Below, one piece after another: positions 17,343-24,019 of a stretch of 39,306 nt of DNA. The stretch comes from a virus, in IMG/VR virus record IMGVR_UViG_3300009169_000040, positions 1 through 39,306 of that record. The stretch is one strand, 5' to 3'. The notes below the pieces were generated by a model. The model ran no database searches, had not been told where the DNA came from, and saw only the letters and a list, made by a program, of their open reading frames with translations. Position numbers and translations under genes: made by a program. The stretch's first letter is position 1. Every line of letters starts with the position of its first letter.

Positions 17343-18206
17343 ATGTCGAACCACAAAAACGAAAACTGGTCATTCCTCAATCAGTTGCTAGAAAGCTATG
17401 TTGATGAAGCGATATCCGACTTAAAGCCTCGTCCTGCCTCTGAGGTCGCCTCGGAAGTAATTGCTCACATGTCCAGCAAGGATATCCGCAATGTTCAGTT
17501 AGCTATGAACACCATGGATCTGGATAAGGTCAGAAAGGCCCTTGACGAACCCCTTCGGTCTGCCGTTCAGAATATCGACGATATTGCTTGGGACATCCCA
17601 TACTACAACAAGGTTAAGGAGAAAATGATCCTTCAACTCACAAGTAGACTACGTCAGATAAGGAAACCAGACATACAACAGGAATCAGCACTAAACGTCG
17701 GCCTCGACCTAGCTGGACTAATCCCTGGAATTGGTGAGTTTGCTGACGCCGCAAATGCCCTACTATATGCTGCAAAGGGCGACTATCTCCTTGCCGGTCT
17801 GTCCCTGGTCTCTACCATTCCCGCACTTGGTGATGTGGTTGGTAAGGGTGGTAAGGTTGCCATATGGCTCGAAAAGCTATCTCCAAAGCTAGCCAAGAAC
17901 GTAACGAAGTATGCTCCAAAAGTTGCCGAGACAATCAACGTACTCAAGAAGTTGATCGTTGACAACAAGAATCTGATAAAACAGGTCTTCTCTGCCATTG
18001 AGCAACAGGCTGAGCAAAATGACATAGCCAAGAAGATGGCTCCGCACCTAAAGAGAATTTGGGAGGCCCTGGATGTCTTTGCACGTAGCGCACCAGCAGC
18101 ACCAGAAGCCGCCGCTGCTTCCGCCACAACACAGCCAGTGGCAGAGTCCGCAAAATATAGACGTAGGGCAACTGCTAAGGGCAAAACTGCTGGGCATAAG
18201 CGGTGA
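17343..18206 (+). CDS. Protein with glycine-rich hydrophobic pretoxin-like module
   Basis: Protein of 287 residues, function unknown. The N-terminus contains FLNQLLESYVDEAI (11-24), another short amphipathic helix. The middle (about 118-172) holds NVGLDLAGLIPGIGEFADAA and then GDYLLAGLSLVSTIPALGD, a Gly/Ala-rich hydrophobic module with the pattern D..G.IPG.GE..D..NAL.YA..GDY..A..S..S..P..GD. Similar modules stand before toxin domains in polymorphic and Rhs-type toxins (pretoxin-type), and also occur in phage proteins of unknown role. No recognised toxin or nuclease domain follows: the C-terminal ~110 residues are helical, then Ala-rich and finally basic. It could insert in membranes or be carried in the virion, but both are inference. 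Its stop overlaps the NUDIX gene start by four bases. Confidence 0.7.
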   Translation: MSNHKNENWSFLNQLLESYVDEAISDLKPRPASEVASEVIAHMSSKDIRNVQLAMNTMDLDKVRKALDEPLRSAVQNIDDIAWDIPYYNKVKEKMILQLTSRLRQIRKPDIQQESALNVGLDLAGLIPGIGEFADAANALLYAAKGDYLLAGLSLVSTIPALGDVVGKGGKVAIWLEKLSPKLAKNVTKYAPKVAETINVLKKLIVDNKNLIKQVFSAIEQQAEQNDIAKKMAPHLKRIWEALDVFARSAPAAPEAAAASATTQPVAESAKYRRRATAKGKTAGHKR

Positions 18207-18745
18207 AGAAGGTTTCTGAAAAACACTTTTCCGTTACCCACCAAGCCAGCGGCTATGATAAGAAGCTCGTTGTAAAGCAGTTTAAGCTGCCGAGCGGCAT
18301 GGTAGATACCTTCATCCTCGACAAGGGGAAGGACAGTGTTCAAATCTTTGCCATGACAGAGAATGGCTACGTGATATGCGTTAAACAGTTTAGGCCAGCC
18401 TACGAAAAAGAGGAACTTGAACTGCCCGGTGGTGGCCTCACGGAAGAGGATGATGGCAACCATGCAACGGCGGCTTATAGAGAACTCCTGGAGGAGACTG
18501 GGCACGAAGGGGAGCTGAGCTACGTCGCTTCCATTCCCTATTCACCATATTCCCTAGGGAGGCGGCATTGCTATGTTGCAACGGGGTGCCGCAGGGTCTC
18601 TAAGAGGTTGGACCTTGACCCAAATGAATTCCTGAAGGTTGTCCTGTTTCCTCTTGAGGAATTCCGAGAAGAATACATGAAGAAAGGCCAGGTAAGAGGA
18701 GTTGATCTCTGTTACCTGGCCCTGGACAAACTTGGCGTATTTTAG
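18203..18745 (+). CDS. NUDIX hydrolase, ADP-ribose pyrophosphatase-like
   Basis: Hydrolyses nucleoside diphosphates linked to another moiety. In 180 residues, ELPGGGLTEE (73-82) leads into the Nudix box end REllEETG form (REL at 93-95, EETG at 97-100), with Arg and Glu in the usual metal-binding places. The spacing between the Gly and the REL is longer than in the standard box, so the loop is unusual. The preceding VKQFRPAYEKEELELPGGG and the N-terminal strands resemble ADP-ribose pyrophosphatases. It starts at GTG 18203, overlapping the previous stop as GTGA, and so is coupled to the pretoxin-like gene. T4 also encodes a Nudix enzyme (NudE) acting on ADP-ribose and related compounds. The true substrate is not shown. 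Confidence 0.85.
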   Translation: MKKVSEKHFSVTHQASGYDKKLVVKQFKLPSGMVDTFILDKGKDSVQIFAMTENGYVICVKQFRPAYEKEELELPGGGLTEEDDGNHATAAYRELLEETGHEGELSYVASIPYSPYSLGRRHCYVATGCRRVSKRLDLDPNEFLKVVLFPLEEFREEYMKKGQVRGVDLCYLALDKLGVF

Positions 18746-18749
18746 ACAG

Positions 18750-18778
18750 CCTAAGTAAACCGTTGAAGTTTGCTTGGG
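18750..18778 (+). terminator. Possible terminator of the plus-strand cassette
   Basis: An 11-base-pair stem with two G-U pairs, left arm 18750-18760 and right arm 18768-18778, loop of seven bases, begins 4 bases after the NUDIX stop. In plus-strand RNA the two wobbles pair as G-U; in minus-strand RNA they would be A-C mismatches, so it is directional. No U-run follows immediately: five T occur only at about 18790-18795. The stem also lies inside the 3' end of the convergent chaperone frame. Confidence 0.35.
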
Positions 18779-18972
18779 ACTTGGTGTCTAGTTTTTCCTG
18801 TTATTGCTCTAGCGTCCGGGGAGTTGTGATGGAATCCCTTGGACGGAATGTCGTTCTTGGTCTCGTGCGCTTTGTTTATCTCCGTCTCAATTCGTTTGAT
18901 GAGCCATTTCTTGTAGGCAACGGGGAAGCTCATGTACGTCTTCCAGTCCATGCCGAAGTAGTATCCTAACAA
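18751..18972 (-). CDS. Tail assembly chaperone C-terminal frame, probably reached by frameshift
   Basis: 73 codons from a TTG at 18972, with motif DWKTYMSFPVAYKKWLIKRI (9-28). The helical pattern with SFPVAY..WLI.RI resembles the distal product of tail assembly chaperone frameshifts (lambda gpT type). No ribosome site precedes the TTG. The same frame stays open upstream for 16 more codons to 19020, encoding GLTPADKEAILLEPFFL, which looks protein-like and leads straight into the seven-T run at 19021-19027, where the zinc-ribbon gene is being read in another frame. A +1 (or -2) shift there would give a fusion of about 371 residues. It is therefore likely made as a fusion; independent initiation at the TTG or at the ATG a few codons later is the alternative. 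Confidence 0.7.
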   Translation of the reverse strand: MLGYYFGMDWKTYMSFPVAYKKWLIKRIETEINKAHETKNDIPSKGFHHNSPDARAITGKTRHQVPSKLQRFT

Positions 18973-19000
18973 GAAGAATGGCTCAAGGAGAATGGCTTCT

Positions 19001-19867
19001 TTATCGGCGGGCGTTAGGCCAAAAAAAGCTTGGGCCCATTGGCATCCCTACCTCCTCGAAGTGGTCACAGGACTTGCACTTGAAGGCAATGGTCATGTCT
19101 ACTCCGGGCTCGTGCTTGTCGATGTACTCTCTTAGGGAGAGAGAATCCATGGCAGGCATGTACGAAACAAACTTGTTGATGAGGTTCCTGTCTGTGTTGC
19201 CATCAATTTCCACAATGGAGCGCATAAGGCGAGCAGTAACCATGTTGGAGTTGATGATACCACGCTTCTTTCGCATCTCCACTTCCGCAATGATCTCCTC
19301 CTCTTCCTTGCCGGTTAGAAACTTGAATCCAATCGTCTTACCAGACTTTGGAATCTTGTGTCTAAAGAGATTCTGACCTGGAGCGACAGGATCAATTTCT
19401 AGTGGCTTAATGGCAAGGTCAGAAAGGTTTACCTCAAGTTCATTCTTAAAGTCGCAGCTCGGGCACGAATACACCGGCTCATAGAGACTACCATAGCCGG
19501 AGGAGCGAATGGCTATCATCAGAGCATTTCTATCCCCAGACAGAAGACTGGAAACGTCAATTTCCTTATTGATTAGACAGGACTTGATAAGCTCCGTGAT
19601 AACAGTACCTCTCTTTATTAGGGCAGGGCTCATCAGGAGGTCTTCCTCTCGGGCTGTCATTGCCCGATATTCTACATCGGTCTTGTTGCAGAGAGGGTGT
19701 CCCTGTCCATAGGCTTTGCCTCTGGATGGTAGGGGAACTGCATCAACAGGAAGTTCGAGCCCAAGTTCGTTCCGAGCATACTCCTGAGCCGTGTTTGTCG
19801 GCACTCCATCGCCGAAAATTGCATTGCGTGACTCACGATCGTCTTTTTCTTTTTTGTCAGATGACAT
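19001..19867 (-). CDS. Zinc-ribbon tail/baseplate assembly protein, T4 gp26-like
   Basis: Protein of 288 residues. The ATG at 19867 is chosen because GAAGG lies 10 bases upstream; the frame extends further to a TTG at 19939 without a ribosome site. The N-terminal half has LPSRGKAYG and an acidic helix (TAREEDLLMSPALIKRGTVI), then GDRNALMIAIRSSGYGSLYE. Two CxxC pairs, CPSC (135-138) and CKSC (264-267), can form one zinc ribbon. This combination is seen in T4-type baseplate hub assembly proteins (gp26/T4_baseplate-type families). It lies between the tail tube and the tape measure and ends at a frameshift site, as tail assembly chaperones do, so it is likely to act as the short chaperone form. 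Confidence 0.7.
   Translation of the reverse strand: MSSDKKEKDDRESRNAIFGDGVPTNTAQEYARNELGLELPVDAVPLPSRGKAYGQGHPLCNKTDVEYRAMTAREEDLLMSPALIKRGTVITELIKSCLINKEIDVSSLLSGDRNALMIAIRSSGYGSLYEPVYSCPSCDFKNELEVNLSDLAIKPLEIDPVAPGQNLFRHKIPKSGKTIGFKFLTGKEEEEIIAEVEMRKKRGIINSNMVTARLMRSIVEIDGNTDRNLINKFVSYMPAMDSLSLREYIDKHEPGVDMTIAFKCKSCDHFEEVGMPMGPSFFWPNARR
19021..19027 (-). promoter_or_regulatory. Candidate programmed frameshift site (seven T)
   Basis: In the minus-strand message the sequence AGC TTT TTT T GGC places two Phe codons followed by a single U, ahead of TGG CCT in the zero frame. Moving into the frame that reads GGC CTA ACG needs +1 or -2. The run sits seven codons before the stop of the zinc-ribbon gene, and the new frame is open through to 18751. 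No downstream pseudoknot was worked out. Confidence 0.55.
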
Positions 19868-20016
19868 TTTCTGTATACCTTCTATGTGTTGAACCCTTGC
19901 CTGAGACATCAATTCATCATGATGTGCAGCCTTCATCAATTTAGATGAAGATGCAAGGTATTTCTAGGTATAGATATCACGAAGTCAAAAAACCCAATTC
20001 TCGCAGCACAGACTTT

Positions 20017-21078
20017 CTACTTCCCAGAAGTCTTTCGGCTGTCTTTGACCAGGGCGTCCAGGATGCCATAGTAATACCTTTTGGCCTTGGAGCGTTCTTC
20101 TGGCTTGGTTAGCATGGCATCAATGAAGAGACGAACCCCGTAGGTGTCAGGGGCCTCCTGAGGGTCTAGGGAGCTCTCTGTGCCCTCTTCCTTAGCCAGC
20201 AGTACCTTGAACAGTCTAAGGGCTTCCTGTGGCGTCTTGCCCTTCCTAGAGGCGGCAATGGCAAACTTTGCCTGCCTAGCCAGAGCGTTGAACAGGCCTG
20301 GGTTTGACTTCTTCATCTTTCGATAGAAGTCTATGGAAGGCTTGCGCTTGTTGGTAGAGGCCTCCTCGTCCAACTTGCCAGTATCCTTTTCCTGTTCGTC
20401 TCTAGTTTGCTTGCTTTGCTTCTCTGGAGGAAGGTCTTTCTCGATACGCATGGTAAGCAGGCTCTTTCCATTGACGGTTGGCTGTCCCAGCTCATCCTTG
20501 TCAATGGACTTCACGACCATCCTCTTGTTCTTCCACTTTCCGCCGAGAACAATGTCGCCGACAGATAGGTCAAGCTGAAGTTCCTGAAGGTATTCAACTA
20601 TAAATCCCTTCAAAGTCCCGTGCTCGGACAGATTCTCCTCAGACATATCGACGTGATCCAGACTGCCCCGACCATCGTCCATAACCTTCAATTGACTTGG
20701 CTTTATGTCATCTCGAATAGAAACCGAGCACACCATACCATCTGAATAGGCCGCTGTGTCAGTCTCGAGTTTGTCGATCTGGCTTTCTGTTAGAGATACT
20801 TGGAGGATAGCAACTTCCTCTAATACCTGTTCAGCAATCATGCCCTGCCACTGCACTGCCTCTTCATAGCCAATTGACAGGAACACGTTGCCACTTGAGT
20901 GCTTATCCATGCCTGGAAATGTGTTACCATCTCCACGCCGAATACCATCTCTCATAATTGCTTGTAGGTTTTTTGATGGAGTACAGTGGAAGAACTCAAC
21001 GCCATCAGAATCTTCTGAGCTGCATATTCCAGAATCGCACAGTTCCTGTGGGCTTGGTGGCTTGGCGTGTGTTTCCAT
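20017..21078 (-). CDS. Possible ADP-ribosyltransferase-like protein
   Basis: Protein of 353 residues. The N-terminal part has EFFHCTPSKNLQAIMRDGI and then GNVFLSIGYEEAVQWQ. The pattern H.T...NL..I...GI....VFLS....A..W is like the entry strands of ADP-ribosyltransferase folds (DarT, KptA, PARP-like), where the His binds NAD. A catalytic Glu cannot be assigned with certainty. A middle module (about 168-215) has SVGDIVLGGKWKNKRMVV and PTVNGKSLLTMRIEK, seen in other large-phage proteins of unknown role. A charged linker and a helical C-terminal domain follow. Two start choices exist, GTG 21084 and ATG 21078; the ATG is used. T4 packages Alt, an ADP-ribosyltransferase, so a virion or early host-modifying role is possible. 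The family call is tentative. Confidence 0.55.
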   Translation of the reverse strand: METHAKPPSPQELCDSGICSSEDSDGVEFFHCTPSKNLQAIMRDGIRRGDGNTFPGMDKHSSGNVFLSIGYEEAVQWQGMIAEQVLEEVAILQVSLTESQIDKLETDTAAYSDGMVCSVSIRDDIKPSQLKVMDDGRGSLDHVDMSEENLSEHGTLKGFIVEYLQELQLDLSVGDIVLGGKWKNKRMVVKSIDKDELGQPTVNGKSLLTMRIEKDLPPEKQSKQTRDEQEKDTGKLDEEASTNKRKPSIDFYRKMKKSNPGLFNALARQAKFAIAASRKGKTPQEALRLFKVLLAKEEGTESSLDPQEAPDTYGVRLFIDAMLTKPEERSKAKRYYYGILDALVKDSRKTSGK

Positions 21079-21084
21079 TCGCAC

Positions 21085-21306
21085 ATAAATAGATCGACTT
21101 AAATATGAAAGCCCCCAGTAGAGGCGCTCATGTCGATGCGCTTGCTAGAGGCTTCCATACGGGAGATGATTTTGGGATGGGTGTTATGGTTTCCGAGTTA
21201 TCCTAACTCAAATCTCAACTTCCCCAGAGTAAAACATAGCAAGGATCTCGCCGATTCTGACGGCCCTAACTACGTTCTTTGTGTAAGACGTGTCGTGGTC
21301 CCCATA
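21085..21306. other. Spacer between tail tube and ADP-ribosyltransferase-like gene
   Basis: No convincing gene is present in these 222 bases. The tail tube frame continues after its TGA (21307-21309) for about 31 further codons on the minus strand, to a TGA near 21212. A plus-strand frame (21130-21345) overlaps the tube gene and is probably chance. AT-rich ATATTTAA near 21099-21106 on the minus strand may be promoter-like. Confidence 0.5.
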
Positions 21307-21798
21307 TCAAAACTGAAGAACCATGTTGTCGAAGCGAAGAGTTAGGGTGATTTCCGCAAGGTCAGACTCGGCCTCGTAGGAAAGTTCGCCAAAGGTAGCA
21401 TCCGTAATGAAGGCACCCTTGATATCCCAGAGCTGCATCACGGTACCAACCGGGTCAAGCATCTTGATTTGAATGTCTCTCTTGTAGAAGTCGGCATAGC
21501 CTGCTCTACCAGAGACGGACTCAAAGCAAAGTCTCTGCCATTCCATTACCTGCTGTGCAGCGGAAGGAGCAAGCGGATCGTGGAGCGTAACGCCCATTGT
21601 TCCGAACTTTGTCTTACCGGCAATGTAGCGAGTAGAGTTGATCCACGGAATAGCAATTTCTTCCGTTGTGATTTGCGGACGATTGGCCGTCTTGATCAAG
21701 AACTGATCAATGCCTTCGATTGCAAAGACAAAGCGCCTTTTTGCATGTGGCTCGAATTTTGTGGGCAACATGTCTGTGACTGAAAGTGTATCTGCCAT
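21307..21798 (-). CDS. gp19: Tail tube protein, T4 gp19-like
   Basis: Subunit of the inner tail tube, 163 residues (exactly the length of T4 gp19). Its start, KRRFVFAIEGIDQFLIKTA, is a typical tube beta strand, followed by RPQITTEEIAIPWINSTRYI, then HDPLAPSAAQQVMEWQRL, the helix region, and the C-terminal strands ELSYEAESDLAEITLTLRFD. This order is that of the T4 gp19 / gpV-like tube fold. The ATG is preceded by AAGG. The gene lies downstream of the motif-bearing internal-protein genes, whereas in T4 it directly follows the sheath gene. Confidence 0.92.
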   Translation of the reverse strand: MADTLSVTDMLPTKFEPHAKRRFVFAIEGIDQFLIKTANRPQITTEEIAIPWINSTRYIAGKTKFGTMGVTLHDPLAPSAAQQVMEWQRLCFESVSGRAGYADFYKRDIQIKMLDPVGTVMQLWDIKGAFITDATFGELSYEAESDLAEITLTLRFDNMVLQF

Positions 21799-21856
21799 AT
21801 TCCTTACCTTCTAATTGTTCCTAGGTCTTACCCTTGCTTTTCTCTAAATATTGCGC

Positions 21857-23140
21857 TCAAGCAAACTCACCACCAAGTTCGACAGGGATATACTTCTTAA
21901 TGATAGAATTCTTGGACATCGCTTGCGCTGCGTGCTTCTTAGCCTTGCCCATATCCTTAGAAAACTGAAGGCCTTGAGCGATATTGCCGAGAACGTTTTC
22001 CATTGCCCTTATTTTAGGCATAGCAAACATTACACCAGAAGCCTCAAGTTGGTCATAGAGCTCGGGCCACTCCTTGTTGAGCTTAGAAGAGCCAGCCTTT
22101 ACCTTACGAAGAAGCAGGATCCAACCCTCAACAGCAGGCTCTTCCTCTTCCTCTGATACTACTTCTTTCTTTGTCGTATCTGATGATTTTCTTTTGTCGT
22201 TGTACTGCGACCAAGCGATCTGATATGGTCTTGGCGAATCTTTGCCAAATTTCTTCTTCAGTGCAAGAACAACATCCTCCATGCCTGGAGGTGCCTTTTC
22301 CTGCATCCCGGAAGAGCCCTCTTCCTCCGATACCACAGTTGGCTGCATATCGGCGAATCCAGTCTGCGAGGCGGCAAGCTCCTCACTCAGGTCTTTTTTT
22401 TTAAGCATCTCCTGCTTGCTCTCTCGGATAATGCTACGAATGGTTTCCTTTAGCTGAGAAATGGACATCTTCTTGGCAGCAGGCTTCTTGCTCTCTCCAA
22501 GCACATTCTCGACAAACCACTCCTCATCAGAGAAGGTGTGCCCCTGGAACTCTTCCTCTTCGTCAGCCAGTTCTTCTGGCGATGCGGCCGTTGCATCGGG
22601 CTTTCTGCCGATATCAAACGAAATTTCTGGTGGCAGCTCACGGGTTGAGCCTACAAACCCTGGCTCGCTAGGCTCGTCTCCAAAGAAGTCGGGATGATCA
22701 AGGTCTTGAGCTTCATCGACAAACCCTTCTCCGCCTTGAGCAGCTATACGGTCCTCTGTCTCTTGCCATCTGGCCTCATCTTCTTCGGTCCAGGAGTCAT
22801 CCCCAAGATAGCCATCCTCGTCGCCCAGGAAAGAAGGGTCTTGCTCCTGAGCATCATTCCATCCAAACATGTGGCTTCTCTCCTCACGGGAAGCCGAGTC
22901 CCAAACGTCTCTTGGAACGGCGGTGCCAGAGATCATTACCACATCATCTTCGGCATCTGAGATGGAGCTATCAATTGCCTGGTCTCTCTCTGCTCGTCGA
23001 GTAGAAGGACCACCCTCAGACATATCCTCTCCAATACCGCCAGCAACACCATACGACTCAACACAAGAAGAATCATCCTCTCGGAGTTCGTTGTACTGCT
23101 GCTCTGTGATTATCCCTCTGTTTGTGAATAGAAGCTTCAT
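21857..23140 (-). CDS. Acidic protein with internal capsid-targeting-like motif
   Basis: Protein of 427 residues, function unknown. The first ~215 residues are strongly acidic (Glu/Asp clusters, as in EELADEEEEF) and probably disordered. At 225-248 comes a basic switch, KKMSISQLKETIRSIIRESK, containing I-R-E, the same motif found at the start of its neighbours, but internal here. The C-terminal half contains PPGMEDVVLALKKKFG and AWSQYNDKRK, then a helical region ending KYIPVELGGEFA. The start overlaps the upstream gene's stop by four bases, so translation is coupled. An internal ATG at 22468 begins exactly at the motif but lacks a good ribosome site. A scaffold-like or packaged internal protein, cut at the motif, is a possibility. 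Confidence 0.75.
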   Translation of the reverse strand: MKLLFTNRGIITEQQYNELREDDSSCVESYGVAGGIGEDMSEGGPSTRRAERDQAIDSSISDAEDDVVMISGTAVPRDVWDSASREERSHMFGWNDAQEQDPSFLGDEDGYLGDDSWTEEDEARWQETEDRIAAQGGEGFVDEAQDLDHPDFFGDEPSEPGFVGSTRELPPEISFDIGRKPDATAASPEELADEEEEFQGHTFSDEEWFVENVLGESKKPAAKKMSISQLKETIRSIIRESKQEMLKKKDLSEELAASQTGFADMQPTVVSEEEGSSGMQEKAPPGMEDVVLALKKKFGKDSPRPYQIAWSQYNDKRKSSDTTKKEVVSEEEEEPAVEGWILLLRKVKAGSSKLNKEWPELYDQLEASGVMFAMPKIRAMENVLGNIAQGLQFSKDMGKAKKHAAQAMSKNSIIKKYIPVELGGEFA

Positions 23141-23556
23141 TTCTCCACCCTCTCTTCCGATCCTTGTGCCACGGTGTTAACACCTGCACCTGTTGCAACC
23201 ATCTGTTCATCTATCTTGCGGCTATCAAAGGCCTTCTTGATCTGAGCCAGAACTTCCTTCTTTTTCACAATCTCTGCCTTGATATCCATGTATCTCTTCT
23301 GTAGAGCTGGCCAAGAAGTTTCCTCTGGGTTTATGTGCCGAGCATTTGCCTGGGCGGCAGCTTCAGGCATCCCCATCTCTTCAATCAGCCACTTTACGAC
23401 CGCCTCATCCGGCGTGTTACCAACAGCCACACCATCAAGTTCATCACCAGAAAAGATCATGAAAGGCTTGGTGCGGAGGCCTGCCTGTGGAACTTCGGCC
23501 TGTGCTTCGATGGTTTCTCTGATGATTCTCTTTAGCTTTTCAATGTTGATTTTCAT
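23137..23556 (-). CDS. Small protein with capsid-targeting-like N-terminus
   Basis: Protein of 139 residues. It begins MKINIEKLKRIIRETIEA, with I-R-E as a candidate prohead-protease site. A middle region includes FMIFSGDELDGVAVGNTPDE (about 32-51), and the C-terminal half is a charged helix (QKRYMDIKAEIVKKKEVLAQ). Its architecture matches the neighbour at 23597-24019: motif, short sheet domain, C-terminal coiled coil, suggesting they are divergent paralogues. It overlaps the next gene's start by four bases. The function is unknown. Confidence 0.75.
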   Translation of the reverse strand: MKINIEKLKRIIRETIEAQAEVPQAGLRTKPFMIFSGDELDGVAVGNTPDEAVVKWLIEEMGMPEAAAQANARHINPEETSWPALQKRYMDIKAEIVKKKEVLAQIKKAFDSRKIDEQMVATGAGVNTVAQGSEERVEK

Positions 23557-23596
23557 GATAGGTTCTTCCTTAGTGCATGTGTGTATCTTGTAGGGA

Positions 23597-24019
23597 TCAG
23601 CGACGACGGCCAGAAAGGAACGCTCCCGCCGCTCGTGGACCCTTCGCTGGAGCTGTCTTTATGGGCACCGGAGTTCCTAGGGCTCGCTTCATTTCTATAA
23701 CAGCCACATTGGTTCTCTCAAGCCTATCAAGCTCGTTTTGAAGCTCTTCCTTCAGTCCATCCACATCTGTTTGGTGGGCATGAACACCTAAGCCTGGTTC
23801 ATCGGCAAGTGTCGTGCGACGCCACTGAGCAAGGGCTTCTTCGGACTTGCTACTGGAGCTTACAATACAGCCAATCACTGCCTGTGCCTCGTCAAGGATT
23901 AGGTAAGGAATCCTCTGTGGTCGTCCTCTCGGGGCTGGCGTACCTCCGATACCACCAGCCTCTTCCATCTGTTCCTTGATGATCTTCTTAAGCTCTTCTA
24001 CTGTCAACTTCATAGTCAT
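23597..24019 (-). CDS. Small protein with capsid-targeting-like N-terminus
   Basis: Protein of 140 residues (138 from the second ATG at 24013). Begins MKLTVEELKKIIKEQMEE, with I-K-E as a candidate prohead-protease site. A Gly/Pro/Arg-rich linker follows, then a small domain (IPYLILDEAQAVIGCIVS) and a C-terminal coiled coil (LKEELQNELDRLERTNVAVI), ending in a basic, Ala/Gly/Arg tail. The first ATG overlaps the upstream stop as ATGA, and AAGGG lies just before, so both ATGs are reachable. Same layout as the gene at 23137-23556. Function unknown. Confidence 0.75.
   Translation of the reverse strand: MTMKLTVEELKKIIKEQMEEAGGIGGTPAPRGRPQRIPYLILDEAQAVIGCIVSSSSKSEEALAQWRRTTLADEPGLGVHAHQTDVDGLKEELQNELDRLERTNVAVIEMKRALGTPVPIKTAPAKGPRAAGAFLSGRRR

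Noticed and set aside
17783-18505. Minus-strand open frame of 240 codons opposite the pretoxin-like and NUDIX genes
   Set aside because: It is antisense to two better supported plus-strand genes with clear motifs; its protein is Leu/Phe/Ala-rich and shows no domain.
18972-18972. Independent start of the chaperone frame at TTG
   Set aside because: No ribosome site precedes it and protein-like sequence continues upstream in the same frame to the slip site; kept only as an alternative.
21130-21345. Plus-strand open frame of 71 codons in the tube spacer
   Set aside because: It overlaps the 3' end of the tail tube gene and shows no clear domain; the fragment DGPNYVLCVRR is too short to call.
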